64,000 nucleotides of DNA, taken from assembly GCF_009389715.1 (NCBI RefSeq), contig NC_052399.1:17363646-17427645 (forward strand), read 5' to 3'. Every line of letters starts with the position of its first letter. Position 1 is the stretch's first letter. Under the pieces are notes generated by a model. The model was not told where the DNA came from. It was given only the letters and a program-made list of their open reading frames with translations, and made no database searches. Of this stretch, positions 47,373-59,610 are shown in pieces. Both the position numbers and the translations under genes were made by a program. This stretch comes from Phoenix dactylifera. Taxonomy: Eukaryota; Streptophyta; Magnoliopsida; Arecales; Arecaceae.

Positions 47373-48353
47373 CAGGGGCGGCTCAATACATTCTGGGCCT
47401 AAGGCGAATCCAATGAACGAGGCCTCTTTTTTTAATAATAATTTTTTTTAATAAATATAAAATACTTAAAAAAATATATAAAAATAGATAGCCATCAAGT
47501 ACACTATTTCAACAAAGATACATGAATCTAACAAAGATAGACAAAAAGCCTTTTTAATTTAATATAATTCTTGAATGGAAGCACATAAAAGTAATTACTC
47601 TAAATGAAGGGCCATGAAACTGATTAAATAACTGAGATAATGCTTGGCAATACTGTTTAACATGTCAAGCAAGAGCCGAATAGGAAAGGTCATCCCATGG
47701 CACTTTATGGTCAAGGTAAAGAAAAGAATTTGTCCATAAAGGAACCTCTCCATAAGAGAAAGTAGGGTCATTATGGGAAATTCACTCCATCTAATTAATA
47801 AAAGTCCCATCCCACCATCTCCCCTTCAAGTGAGTACCCAAGCAGCAACTGCAACATCACAGCACAGCAGCCATTCAACCCCCTCCCTCCTTTTCTCTCT
47901 CTACCAACCAAGAGGGGAGAAGAAACCGATAGGAGAAAACTAAAAGAATCTCCACCCTCCAAGAAGTCCATCTCCAATCCCCCTATCTTTCTTCCGGATG
48001 GCCCAGCTGGATCAGGAGTAATGTGAGGGAAGGAAAACCAAGACCAAAACCAAAAAAGAGAAGGGATGAAAGATAAGAGAGGCTTCAGGCGTCTATCAAG
48101 CCAACCAAATCCCTCCTCTCTCTCTCTCTCTCCCTACCCAAAACAAAACTACGGTCCCCAACTTCCCAAATTGCCCCTCTGCAGGCCAGGAAACTCTCCA
48201 CCTCCCTTCCATCAAGGGGGAAGACTCGTAGCCAGCTCCTGATCCCGTTTTATATGGGGCCTCTGCTTCCTTTTGGTCAGCCTCCCGGGGGCCTTCCATT
48301 GGCCCGGGGCCTTAGGCGACCGCCTCGGTCGCCTAGGGCTCGGGCCGGCCCTG
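47373..48353. mobile_element. 981-bp non-autonomous hAT element
   Basis: Left end CAGGGGCGGCTC and inverted right end CAGGGCCGGCCC are typical hAT termini. The 8-bp flanks acggacac (47365-47372) and acagacac (48354-48361) match at seven positions. Near the right end GGCGACCG/CGGTCGCC forms an internal palindrome, and GCCTTAGGC recurs as TCGCCTAGGGC. The middle is AT-rich on the left and pyrimidine-rich on the right. No transposase frame. Confidence 0.8.
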
Positions 48354-48361
48354 ACAGACAC

Positions 48362-50480
48362 TATTCCTTATGTTTACCATTAAATATGCAAAAGGAAATA
48401 CCCGTTCTCTATTTAGCTTCAAAACTTATACTGTAAGGTTGTATAATTCAAGCATATTGTGATTTCTCTTTGCCAGCCATACATCCCCAACAAGCGACTT
48501 TCTGCAGCATGATAATGATGACCTCTGAACAAGCTCATAATTGAGGATACATTAGATGTAATCCATGAGTTTGAATATATGCACTTACTGAATTAGGATC
48601 ATGTAAGAATACACTATCACGGATGCATGCACACATGGATCTATACAATTCATCATGAGTGTGAATTTGTATGTATGCAGTTTTTGATCAACAGTTTCCG
48701 CTTTCATTTATATCTGACTCTGAATGCCTTGCTGAAGCTGTAGACTGGCCAGAGAATTTTCACTTGTTCCACAACATCAGATTAGTTTTGTGGGAGGATC
48801 TAGTAATCACTAAGGCTTTTTTTGTAATTTATTTCATTGGCATAATTAATATAGATATAATTTGAATTGTTCCATTTAGTTTCTTTCTCAACCTATTTAA
48901 ACATCATTTTCAATATTATACCATAAGATATGGTCCTGGGATTGCTGTAATGTTAAACATTTTCTGATGAATCTTTGATTTCATTTGATGATGAAAGGAA
49001 AAGCGGATATCATCAGCTCCACTTGGTGTGCCAAATTTATTGGACATTATAGATTATAGAGTATTTATATGTTGCAGTATTTAAAACAAAGAAAAAGAAA
49101 AAGTGGTACTTTCTTTTTTTGAGAATCATGGTGGGGAACCATAATGATGATGACAAACTGATGCAAAAGAAACCCTAGTCAGATACTTGAGATAACACCT
49201 CCTGAAAACATCGGGACTGGCAATGTTTGAATAGGGCACCTCTTCCAAATTGAGGAGGGGTGCGAGTGCTGGGCTATAGCCTGGTTTGCTTCCCATGTTT
49301 TAATTTTTACTCGTATTTTTCTCTTGAATTAACTTGCAAGGTACACCATGTGAGTGTTTCTTGATGTACATTTCATTTTGTGGCCCTAGGATTTGGTTCT
49401 AGTTTTCCTCTGCAGGTCTCGTCTTTGTGCAGTTCTCCTTCAATAGCAGTGCTGCATAAACCATGATCAACATGCCTTAGGTCATCTGAATATTCTTTGA
49501 CCATTCATCAAAGCCTGCACCTCCTGTGACAGCTAGTTTTCATCTCTCCCTGTTGTGTTACATGTATTAGTTATTCAGTTGCGGGGCTTTAACACTTTCT
49601 TTTTTACGCAAATGTAAGCTAATAACTGTTTTAGCATAAATGAGGTCTACTGGAGAGTGGAGACCCTTCGTTAACTACTCTATTAGCGAAATTTCTATAG
49701 ATTGAGAAATGATGGACGCAAGAGAAAGAAAGTTCATGTTCCATGGTGCAAGTGTTACATGGTACCACCATATTATAGACTTTGTTAATGGTGGTGTTTG
49801 GAGTTATTAATGATGATTATTGCATCTGTATATGCAATATTAAAAATTGTTAAGTAATATTGTAATAGTACATTCAGCTTAAGATATGGAAGATGTAATT
49901 TTATGGTTAGGGTCAAATGACCCTCATCTTTGAGCGCATAAAGCTGAATTGAAAGAGCCATGACAATTTCCCAGATTCTTTTGGGCTGTTAGAAACCACG
50001 TTCCAGATGGACTGCGATATGTAATTCGCGGGCTTGTTTGGAGCTCGTTAGTTTATTTTATTTTTTTGATGGAAAGGGGGAGGCGAGATGCCACCAAAAT
50101 TTATGAAAAGGAGAATCCTTATTTTAAATTGCAAAACAAACATATCACTGCCCTTCTAGAAAATAAATTATAACTCTCCTGTTGATCTCGCATTGATAGT
50201 TGTGGTCCTGTTATCAAGATTATTCTGTTTCAGTTTGTATTCTTTTCTTTTTTTAATTATTATATTAGCCATATAATAGATAGTGAATGTTGGGCCGTGG
50301 TAGGTATATTTGTTAATAGAATAGTGCATTCATGATGAAAATCACAGGATTGTTCAATCAAGACGGGGCGCAAAATCAAAGGCCAGAGATCTTGAAATAA
50401 CTGCCATAGACCTTAAAAACGAAGAGCTGAAACTGACGTGCAAATATAGAGCATCAGGGAGGTAATACGTGTGATGTTAG
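48362..50480. other. Spacer, nothing recognised
   Basis: AT-rich sequence; no domain, RNA gene or clear element border. Confidence 0.4.
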
Positions 50481-50484
50481 GAAC

Positions 50485-51720
50485 TATGGAATTGACATAG
50501 AACAGAACATCACCTCATGATTAATACCATAGTTCCCATATCCTCTCTTCATAAGTTGGAGCAAATCTTTAAAAACTTTGTTTGGGGATATATGGGAGAT
50601 ATGAAGAGAGTTCATCTTGTTACATGGGAAAAGTTGTGTCAAACTGATTGAGGATTGGGATTGCATTCCTTGCTTACTTGGAGAGAGGTGTTAGTGGCAA
50701 AGGATGCAGCAAAACTTTTTCTTGAGCCCAATAATATGTGGAGTTCTTTGATGAGGGCAAAATATGGGACTCGATCAGCCTTTTCTCACTCTTCTCCTAG
50801 GCGGACTAGCTCAGTTTTTTTGGAAGGAGTTATATCATTATGCTACGGTTGTACTATCTAATATTCGATCCTATTAGAAATGACTAGAGCGTGGAGGTGT
50901 TTAATGATGCATGGTTGCCGAAAGTTTCTCTTACTGGCCGACCATGGTGAATCAGGAGGTGGTGGATGGTATGACGGTATGTGACATATTTAGGCTTGGT
51001 GAAAAATGTTGGAATGCCATTCTTGTTAATAATTTATTTTGGGACCGTTTGGCAAATGAAATATTATCCATTGCCATACCTTCTCATGACACCTGATATA
51101 TTGATGTATGGCCAATATGTCATAACAAAGTGAAGGTTAGGGATCTCTATAAGTTGTTCAAGGAGTGCACAGCTGATAAAAGAGACTGTGCTTGCATATG
51201 GAAGATTGGGGTACACCCTAGAGTGGTATTATTTTTGTGGAAATTAGCTTAGAATCGGATTCCTTGTAAAGGAGTGTTGGCTAGAAGGGATTTGCATATT
51301 CTTGAAATTAGCTTGGAAGATTGGGGTAGCACATGTTCTATTCCATTGCTCGAAGGCAAGGCAAGTATGGACCCTTTCTAATGTTCCCTATCAGTGATTA
51401 TGGATCCATCTCCAATTGAGGCTTTCTTGATTTTCATAAAGGCTAATTGACTTAGAACCAATGGTAGATATTTGAGCATTCGGGCTTCCTATGTTGCATA
51501 TAAGATTTGGCTTGCTAGAAACAACAAAGTTTTTGATAATTTTGTCTCCTCCCCAAGATTCATTCTGGAGCAGGCCTTGATGCAGTCTGCGAAGACTATT
51601 AACTTGCCGAATGCAGAAGTAACTTTGAGAGCTTAGGATATCTAGGACTCCTCTTTAGTAGTTGCTGCTTCCCGATTGATTTTCATTACTTGGAGCGCAT
51701 CAATCAAACTATCAGGTGCT
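50485..51720 (+). mobile_element. LINE ORF2 C-terminal remains
   Basis: Frame-shifted pieces read FKNFVWGYMGDMKRVHLVTW, GLGLHSLLTWREVLVAKDAA, MWSSLMRAKYG, then a zf-RVT-like segment with WKIGVHPRVVLFLWKLA-like and HVLFHCSKARQVW. These are the region after the reverse transcriptase core of plant L1-like LINEs. Many stops and shifts. Confidence 0.72.
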
Positions 51721-52147
51721 ACTTTATCATAAGTTGACGTTGGCATACCCTCTTAATGGGCATATGAGATGCCACCCCCTCTATCTAGCAAAGTGCCTAA
51801 TAAAAAATAGGAAATAATAAAAAATATATAAATTTTTGTTAGTTGCCTCAAACGTATGCAAAGTATGGAATTCTTAAGATCTTGAGTGATTGAACCACGT
51901 GCCTCTTCTGCTCCTTGAACTCATTTTAGGCCAATTGTGCAATCACAATTGAAAAACATACAAAATTTATTTTGAAATGCTCTATGTGCAAGAACAAGAT
52001 GAAGGAGAGTTTTCTCTTGGTGTTCCTTTACTTGGAGAGACTTAGAAGTGCTGGGAGAAGATTTTTGATGCGAATAGAATTAGAATAACTTAGATCTAAG
52101 AGAGAGAGAGAGAGGGAAGGAGAAACTATCTAGTAGTTTTTAACTTT

Positions 52148-52481
52148 TTTTTTGGTAAAAAATAGGAGAAGAGGGGGAGGGGCAGAGCGCCACCCGCGTA
52201 ACAGCTCCCACTGGGCTCCCCTTCCACTAGGGAATGTTCGATGCGAGTCGCAAGTTTCCGTGTACCCTCCCCAACCCGTGCAAAACCTCACTGGGTCATC
52301 CACGTGTGAGTACGTCACCCCAGCGCCACCTCAGTATTGATGGAAGAAAAGCATATCCACACAGAGCCATCCGAACGTGGGGCATGCGGTCTCCTGTTTT
52401 AATCGACACATGCGCGTTTCGAACCCGGATAACTCGAATGGAATCCAAGCCCCCTTACCACCAGGCTATTACCTTGGTGGC
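52148..52481 (-). mobile_element. tRNA-derived SINE with 14-bp target duplication
   Basis: Read on the minus strand, it starts GCCACCAAGGTAATAGCCTG and has a box A-like TAGCCTGGTGGTAAG and a box B GGGTTCGAAAC (52416-52426 on the plus strand), the two internal promoter parts of tRNA-type SINEs. It ends in an A-rich tail (ttttttttttgg at 52144-52157 on the plus strand). An exact 14-bp duplication, tagtttttaacttt, lies at 52134-52147 and 52482-52495. About 334 bp, non-coding; L1-type LINEs like those nearby could have moved it. Confidence 0.88.
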
Positions 52482-53339
52482 TAGTTTTTAACTTTATCAT
52501 GGTCACTCTCTCTCATATTGGAATCTTGGCTAATGAGGGTTGGGCTAGCCCATCATGGGTAACCCAACCGAATCCAAAACCCAACAATGCGGGTTTCACG
52601 CCAAGCCAATTTACAACCAACAACAAAGGAAGCTTCCCCTAACCCCCTCGCTTATTTCACTACTAAGCCTCGCAACATCAAATGTATCATGAATTAGTTT
52701 TTGATGGGGACATCAGAGCCCTTCATCCAGATGATCCTGAGCCCCCGGATTGAGCCAGACCCGTTTATTTGCATATTTATTTTATTATTTTATTTTCGGG
52801 CTTGTTTGCATTCTAGGGTTTATTTGTAGTTTATGTTATTTCTGGGCTTATTTGCATTTTAGGGCTTATTTGTGTTATTTGTGGGTTTATTAGGATTTAT
52901 TTCTGTGTAAGGGGGGTTTATGCAAGTTGTGTATTTGGGCCCTATATATAGGGAACTATTTTCATGATTAGGGTTTAATGAATGATTAAGAATTTCTTTT
53001 TCCCCCAAATCTTATTCTTCCTCCTCCTCCTCCCCTTCTCTTCTTCCTGTGTCTCTAGAACCTCTTCTTCCTTCTTCCTCTCTTGTTCTTCCTTCTTCTC
53101 CTCTTTTCCCGCATTTGTGCGGTATCAACTTGGTATCAGAGCAAGGCTGGTTTTGCCCCTGCTGCCAAAGCCCCGATCCAACAACAGCCTTCCGGTGCTT
53201 CAAGGAGAACAGGGCCTTCCCTCTGTCAGCCTGTTCAAAAAAAAAAAAAAGGGATCACTGCCGAGTCTGTGAAGGCCCAGATCGACAGCCACCCGCATCC
53301 GACCCTTCCTCTCTCTCGGTCTGTGTTTTCATCAGAGCA

Positions 53340-54055
53340 AAAAAAAAAAAAAAAAAAAAAAAAAGGAATCTCTCTCTTTCTCTCTCGGTTCAAACCAGAG
53401 GAGAAAGGAAAACCCCTTTCCACCGTCAAGCCGCACCGCCTCCATCCTCCGCCTGCGCCACCGCCAGACCTCACCCGAGCTCCAGACGTCACCCGAGCTC
53501 TTGTGCAACCTGCTCGTGCCGCCGCTCTCTTTCACGACCGCCTTCGCCGACGTCCCAGTCGACGCCGCCGCCCGCCGCGCTCCGCCTCATCTTCTGCACC
53601 ACCGCTGCCATCTGTCGCCAAAAGTCCGCCACCGCCACCAGCCGGAGCTCGTGACCGGTTGCCGTCCGCGCCTGTGACCGCCTACCCGAGGTCAGCCGCC
53701 TCGTCGCCGCAGAGCCGCGGCCGAGATCTCCGCTCCGCCCGCAAGCGCCGCCGCGAAGCGCGGCACGCCCTCCCGAATCCGTCGGGAGGTTGAAGAAGAC
53801 CGGCGTTCACGGGTAAGAGCCAAACCCATTAGCCCATGACCCGCTAGCCCGAGTCCGGCTCCAACAAATCAAAAAAAAAAAAAAAGTTTCACGTGACCCA
53901 CACGTGACGGGTCCGTAAAGGGTATCGGATCGGGTCAAACCCGTTAACCCGAATCCTAACGGGTCTGAGTTAAAAAAAAAGTAAAAAAAAAAAGAAAAAA
54001 AAAAGAAAAAAAAGGAAAAAAAAAGGAAAAAAAAAGAAAAAAAAAAGGGGGGGGT
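53340..54055. repeat. Poly(A) and A(n)G stretches in the chromovirus leader
   Basis: A run of about 24 A is at 53340-53364, a shorter one near 53871-53884, and repeated A(4-9)G blocks at 53971-54047. Between them is GC-rich Pro/Ser/Arg-coding sequence without a domain. Such leaders are common in large plant gypsy elements. Confidence 0.8.
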
Positions 54056-55419
54056 ACCTGTTCATCTTCCTCACCGTGAGCACCCTCGCCACTGCCTTCG
54101 TCCGCCGTCGCCGCCCGCCTCGCCGCCTTGCCACCGCCTTCGTCCGCCTTCGTCACCGCGGCCGTCCGCAGCTCCGCCCGTCCTTGCCGCGACCGCCGTC
54201 GCCGTTCCACCGCTTTAGCGCCGCCTCCGCCGGGCCCTCCGCCGAGCTTTCCCTCCGAACGCCGCCTTCCCCAAGCAGACCGCCCGCAGCACTTCTTCGT
54301 GCCCTCCGAGCACGCCGCCATCGAACCACCGAGCCGCCCCACCTCTGTGCCTCTTTCTCGGCGCCGAGATCCATCTCCCTGCCTCTGCTCCGCTGCCTCG
54401 CCGCTTCTCGCTGCTTCCGCTCTCGCCCCAACCCGCGTCCGGCTCCCTTTGTCCCTCTCCTCCCCCACTTCCGCCGCCCCCGCCCCGCTCCCCTTTCCCC
54501 TCCCTTCTTCTCCGATCAAAACCCCTCTTCCCTTCAAACTCCCACGGGCCGACTCCACAGGGGTTTCATCAGGCCCCACACCCTCACACTCGCCCGCCCC
54601 TTCCTCAACCTTCGGGCCAACAAGTCTCAGGTCCGCGCCACCACCATAAGCATAATCCACCCCACCCCCCCGTCATCAGGCCATCACAAAACAGTATTCG
54701 GCCCATTCCTCCCCATCAGACCCAGCCTGAAAACCACCCTTTTCTTCGCAATCGGGCCACTGTCGCCAAGCACGCCACTCCTCTTTAGAGCCGCTGAGTA
54801 TAGGCCTACTAATTCGAATTATTCAAGTCTGCAAATTGCTGAAGTCAAATTCGGTCCGCCAATTGAAGAGCCTACCAGCTGCATTCGTGCCCCTGATCGT
54901 CGCCCCAGTCCACAAGCACACGATTTTGGTCGACTACTTCACGACAGGTGATAGGTTTCTACTTTTTCTGGCTTGTTCATTTAATTATGTTCTAGTTCTC
55001 TTGCATGATAGCCATATTCTTGAAAATTTATATTGTTGTCAAAATTCAGAACATTAAACCTTTCACTTCCGAACCCATCCCATTACCCTTTAAATCTTAA
55101 CATTAAATTAGCACACCCTAGTAACAGGACGTTTCTCAACATTATTCGATCAGATTACTTTAGGATCAGAACAACTGTACTACTTGATTGCAATCTAATT
55201 TCTTAAATTGAATAATCTTAATCCTTAATTCTGAATAACCGAAGTAAAAAATCAGCAACATTTAAACTTTAAGTTATTCTTGTGAAAACTTGCTGATCTC
55301 TGAAATCATAATAGATTGCATTAGTAGGTTGTCCCGCATCAAATTTGATCTTGCATCATATTTATTAGGGTTTCATTAGTGACACCGCATTTCACATCTT
55401 CACCCAGTGTCATCATTGC

Positions 55420-56997
55420 ATGCCAACCTGTAGTGATATGGAGTACTATCTCAATCAACCTAAAACCCCTGTAGCTACCATGAATTCCGACATTTTGAGG
55501 TCTCTCTTAGAACAGATCGTTGCCATGCGGGCTGGATACAAGGAATTCCAACAAGAGATCCGTGAGCTCGTGCAAAATTCTAGGACCCCTAAATCGCCAA
55601 CCCCTGTTACAGCCCAAACTAAAATCGGTTTGGTCGCACCACCTGTAGTCCTTCCCCACTCTCCTAGGCACCAAACCCAATACTCTAGGTGTCAACAATT
55701 CGGCCATATAGCGCCCCAATGTTCCACTAAGACCTACCCGATTACTGAACCAGAAGTTAGGAACCAAGAGGCCGAATATGTCGAAGAAGTCTATGAACCA
55801 AATATAGAAGACTATGAAGAAGACTTTGAAGACGAACCTACAGAATTAGACTTTGTCCAAAATGATTCCCAAAGGGAGACTATTGATCTAAGTACAACCA
55901 AGCCACTTCACATCACTATTGTGGAAGAGGTAGTGACAGATATTGAGAGCAAGTCACCTGAATTGGCACTTGTAGCTAAAGATACCCATGCAGAGTCCAA
56001 CCTTGAACATTCCCCAGTAGTAGTTTCTCTTCTAGAGGAGTTTCATGATGCACTCCCTGATGATCTTCCGGATGCACTTTCTCCAATGCGTGATATCCAA
56101 CGCGCAATCGATCTAGTTCCCGGAGCATCCCTGTCCAACCTTCCACATCATAGGCTCAGACCGAATGCATATGCTAGGACCTGGAATTTAATGTTACCAA
56201 CAGTTGAGTTTGCATGTAATAGTCCATTCGAATTGGTGCATGATCACAAACCTAGGCAACCCATAGACCTGTTTTTCATGTCTCATCAGTATAGAGTCTT
56301 TGAGTCTACACAATCAATTGCATCACATCCACATTCATTGCATCAAGAAATCAGCAATTGTAGTCACTTTAATAACTTAAAATATAAATTCCTTGCTGAT
56401 TTACATAGACGTTATAAGGAGTTAAGTGAAAAAGATTACGTCATGATAAGAATTAGGTTTGAACGACTTTCTTCGGAAACGTTTAAGAAATTGCAAATTT
56501 GTAGTGCAGAACAGTTCAAAATCTTAAAGAAAACCAGTTCGAATGCATATGTTGTGGAACTTCCTGATGACTATGGGATTAGTGCGACATTTAATATTGA
56601 AGATTTAGTCCCATACAAAAAGATAATATTCCTGCCTTCTGACCCCTTTATTGATATACCTGCCCATGTTGGACACCCTGCCCTATTACCTGCTGTTGAG
56701 CCACCACCTCCCAAATTTCATGCACGCAGAGAACAAATAGAACATATATTGGATGAGCAGGTTATTTCAAGCAGGAACGGTGGTTACCAACGTTACCTTG
56801 TTCGGTGGAAAGGTCGACCAAAGTCTGATGTGACGTGGATTTCCAAAGCACAGTGGCAGCGCATTGATCCCGATCTTCTGGAGCAGTACGACAGCCGGCC
56901 AGACCTGTACTCGACGGGGTCGAGTTTTTCTCACCCGGGAGGAGTTGATGGGGACATCAGAGCCCTTCATCCAGATGATCCTGAGCCCCCGGATTGA
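55420..56997 (+). CDS. Deleted gag-pol polyprotein of the chromovirus
   Basis: An unbroken 525-codon frame. Residues 1-85 are a short gag-like N-terminus; a zinc knuckle remnant is at about 87-100 ([11 protein letters not shown], with the first Cys replaced by Tyr). An acidic stretch follows (about 115-150). At 205-245 is the start of reverse transcriptase ([30 protein letters not shown]). This is joined directly to integrase C-terminal sequence ([33 protein letters not shown]). A chromodomain is at about 445-490 ([26 protein letters not shown]). The last 17 codons lie inside the 3' LTR. All catalytic centres are missing, yet no stop or shift occurs. The start ATG is the first in frame; an upstream start in the leader cannot be excluded. 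Confidence 0.85.
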   Translation: MPTCSDMEYYLNQPKTPVATMNSDILRSLLEQIVAMRAGYKEFQQEIRELVQNSRTPKSPTPVTAQTKIGLVAPPVVLPHSPRHQTQYSRCQQFGHIAPQCSTKTYPITEPEVRNQEAEYVEEVYEPNIEDYEEDFEDEPTELDFVQNDSQRETIDLSTTKPLHITIVEEVVTDIESKSPELALVAKDTHAESNLEHSPVVVSLLEEFHDALPDDLPDALSPMRDIQRAIDLVPGASLSNLPHHRLRPNAYARTWNLMLPTVEFACNSPFELVHDHKPRQPIDLFFMSHQYRVFESTQSIASHPHSLHQEISNCSHFNNLKYKFLADLHRRYKELSEKDYVMIRIRFERLSSETFKKLQICSAEQFKILKKTSSNAYVVELPDDYGISATFNIEDLVPYKKIIFLPSDPFIDIPAHVGHPALLPAVEPPPPKFHARREQIEHILDEQVISSRNGGYQRYLVRWKGRPKSDVTWISKAQWQRIDPDLLEQYDSRPDLYSTGSSFSHPGGVDGDIRALHPDDPEPPD

Positions 56998-57376
56998 GCC
57001 AGACCCGTTTATTTGCATATTTATTTTATTATTTTATTTTCGGGCTTGTTTGCATTCTAGGGTTTATTTGTAGTTTATGTTATTTCTGGGCTTATTTGCA
57101 TTTTAGGGCTTATTTGTGTTATTTGTGGGTTTATTAGGATTTATTTCTGTGTAAGGGGGGTTTATGCAAGTTGTGTATTTGGGCCCTATATATAGGGAAC
57201 TATTTTCATGATTAGGATTTAATGAATGATTAAGAATTTCTTTTCCCTCCAAATCTTATTCTTCCTCCTCCTCCTCCCCTTCTCTTCTTCCTGTGTCTCT
57301 AGAACCTCTTCTTCCTTCTTCCTCTCTTGTTCTTCCTTCTTCTCCTCTTTTCCCGCATTTGTGCGGCATCAGTTTT

Positions 57377-59610
57377 AGACTAAATAGCATCTCTGAATTC
57401 AAAGAAATGAAGGCAGAAGGAGAAAAAGACATGCATGTCCACCACATGAGCCTCACATGAAAGGCCTGTAAAAGGTGGGAAGGGCTATCGCCTGCATGTC
57501 TCCTTATGCTTGGCAATCGGAATTCCCCTCTTTTTGGGGGTTGTGCAGGAACAAAGTTCGGAGCCGAACAAACGCTATCGGCCATCACCAAGTGATTAAT
57601 AACCGAAGAAAACTCATTCATTCTGATTATCCACCTTTGAGTTATAGTAGCCTCTTTGGTAAGATAATCCGCCAGTTGATTAACCTTCCTAAAAATATGG
57701 TTCCCAGAGAAGCTATGAAGATGTTCTGTAACTACTTTGATGTTCCGAACAACTGGGTATAATGAAGAGCTCGTTTGGCTTGCAGAAAAAAGAGAGAAAG
57801 TATGGTCAACGGAAAAGTAATGAGATGCCTCTTGCTTGGTTGGAGTTTTCAAAGAAGAGAGATGGAAAAGTTGTATTTCTATGGAAATATGATTCCCATA
57901 TTTCATGGAAAAGTTAATTTTCCATAAGTCGAAAATTACTCTATTTTTAGTTTTTTCCAATAAGGCCCTACAGCATTAAAGACCTAATTGTTATTAAAGG
58001 TATAATAGGAATTACAAATAACTTTTTCAAGAAAATGGATGGTCAACCAAATATAAGCACTCTGAAATTCTGTCACTTTTTCATGGTCAACCAAACATGC
58101 CAAAAGTGCTTTCCCAAGCATCCTCTTCGTAGAAATTTATTTTTCAGAAATCATATTTCTAGGAGTAAAAATGCTTCCGGCGAACCAAAAAAGTCCGAAG
58201 AAGTTTTTCCGTTAATCCAAGCAACAGTTGTAGTTGAATCATCTTCCAAAGCAATCCTTCCGGCTTGGAAATACCGAATGGCTACTTGCCATCTGAGCCA
58301 TGCCGCCACTGATCTCTTCAACAGGAACAGAACTAGCATGAAAGTGGACAAGAACCAGCGAGAAGAATCCTGGACCCGCACGGCTTTAACTGAAAGATCC
58401 ATCAAGTTTATTTTAATGAAACCTAGTTGTGGAGGTTGCCAATGAATAAGGATTTGTTGACGAGATTCCGCAAAGTCCTGCCGGGTAAGACAACCCAGGA
58501 TTCCAGTTCTCCTAAGCTTTCTACCATTCATAGAGCTGTACCCATTCACTAACCATTCTGTACGAGCAGTAGCAAGAATCTCCATAGGCCCTCTATGTTG
58601 GTCTTGAAACAAGAACTCATTCCTACTCTTCCACGCAATCCACAAGACATAGGCTTCTATTGATTCTTTTCAGAATTCCGCTTTGGATGGAATGAATTCA
58701 AGAACTTGGTCAGTAGAGACAAACAGAGGTCTTCCAAACTGCTGAAAGGTTATCCAGATAGGTGCAACTTTTAGTGCATTGGAAGAAGATGCCATCGATC
58801 GTTTCCGGATCCCTCTTACATCTACCACAGATACAGGTGACATAGTCTGAATAATCTGTAAGAGATAATCAGCCGTAGGTAGCTTACCTTTTAACTTCCA
58901 CAAAAACAATTGCACTTTGCTATGGACTTTCAACCCCAGCATCGTTGAATAGTATGAGCAAGCACATGATCTGTGAGAGGAGTAAACCTCGTTCATAGAT
59001 ACTTTGGTTCTATATAGCTTTCACCCCAGCACAAGATATCCTCCCACCTTTCATTGCAAGCTGAAATATTCAAAATATGATCCGCTACTGGTTGAGGGAA
59101 GCACCGTTGTATAGCATCACAGTTCCAAGATCCATCTTCTAACGTAAGATGATTAATCGTTGGACAAATGGGTAACAAATCAACGTTATAGCACAAAGGC
59201 CTTCTGCAAATTGGCTGAGTTGAAAAGCAGAGCTCTTGTGGATGATTCTCCCCACTGGGGAAGTATTAGAGGATAGAGCATAGGAATGCTATTGGCCATT
59301 AAAATTGTGTTTCGACTTCAAGATCTCTACTAACAGGGTCGTTGGATTCATCACTATTCTTCCTGCCAACCACACCACTTCTCAACTTGAGGAATGCCCG
59401 ATCCTTCCTTCCTTTTCGGAGTACAGATGGTTTTCCAAGCAACAGTGTGGATGAATCTTTGCTCATTTCCATGCCTCCAAATAAAATCATGCAGAGTCCG
59501 ATTGCGCCGGTGAAAGCAACCAGCTGGTGCAGTTAGTATTGGACTTGGCATTCCCCTCTTAACACTTAAAGGAGGTGTGCGCCCATTTCTTGCAACGTTA
59601 GCGAGCACTT
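57377..59610 (-). mobile_element. LINE ORF2 C-terminal fragment
   Basis: On the minus strand, in order: FIWRHGNEQRFIHTVAWKTI (about 59.5 kb), a region with WNCDAIQRCFP, the zf-RVT-like VHSKVQLFLWKLKGKLPTAD (58.9), WIAWKSRNEFLFQ (58.6), RNase H start PQLGFIKIN and ALEDDSTTTVAWINGK (58.2), then after an insertion HIFRKVNQLADYLTKEA (57.7). Stops and shifts separate the pieces. It is more complete than the other LINE copies here but inactive. The chromovirus LTR abuts its 3' side. Confidence 0.8.
57767..58199. mobile_element. Probable MITE inside the LINE RNase H region
   Basis: The RNase H frame breaks after WINGK and resumes with VVRNIKVV about 430 bp away. The intervening sequence starts CTCGTTTGGCTTGCAGAAA and, from the other end inward, GGACTTTTTTGGTTCGCCGG, imperfect inverted ends of the GTTTGG type. 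Similar 6-bp flanks gaagag/gaagaa may be the target duplication. Internal TTTGGTTGACCAT recurs. Borders are approximate. Confidence 0.4.

Larger units (their letters stand above)
52702..57371 (+). mobile_element. Chromovirus (Ty3/gypsy) with large in-frame deletion
   Basis: LTRs 52702-53127 and 56946-57371, each 426 bp, TGATGGGG to ATCA, differ at only four bases. Target duplication gtttt lies at 52697-52701 and 57372-57376. The primer site TGGTATCAGAGC (53131-53142) is a perfect initiator-Met tRNA match. The polypurine tract GGGAGGAG is just before the 3' LTR. Each LTR has a TATA-like CTATATATAG. The internal region holds a GC-rich, poly(A)-interrupted leader (53.2-54.9 kb) and one fused frame (55420-56997). 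Protease, most of reverse transcriptase, RNase H and the integrase catalytic core are gone, so movement would need help. It landed beside the LINE at 57.4-59.6 kb. The near-identical LTRs mean it is young. Confidence 0.95.

Noticed and set aside
52411..52481. A tRNA gene suggested by box A and box B
   Set aside because: Spacing and surrounding sequence do not fold into a full tRNA; the A-rich tail and 14-bp duplication show a SINE.
54076..54951. Long Pro/Ser/Arg-rich frames on both strands as genes
   Set aside because: They lie in the GC-rich chromovirus leader, overlap one another in several frames and show no domain; GC-rich sequence gives few stops by chance.
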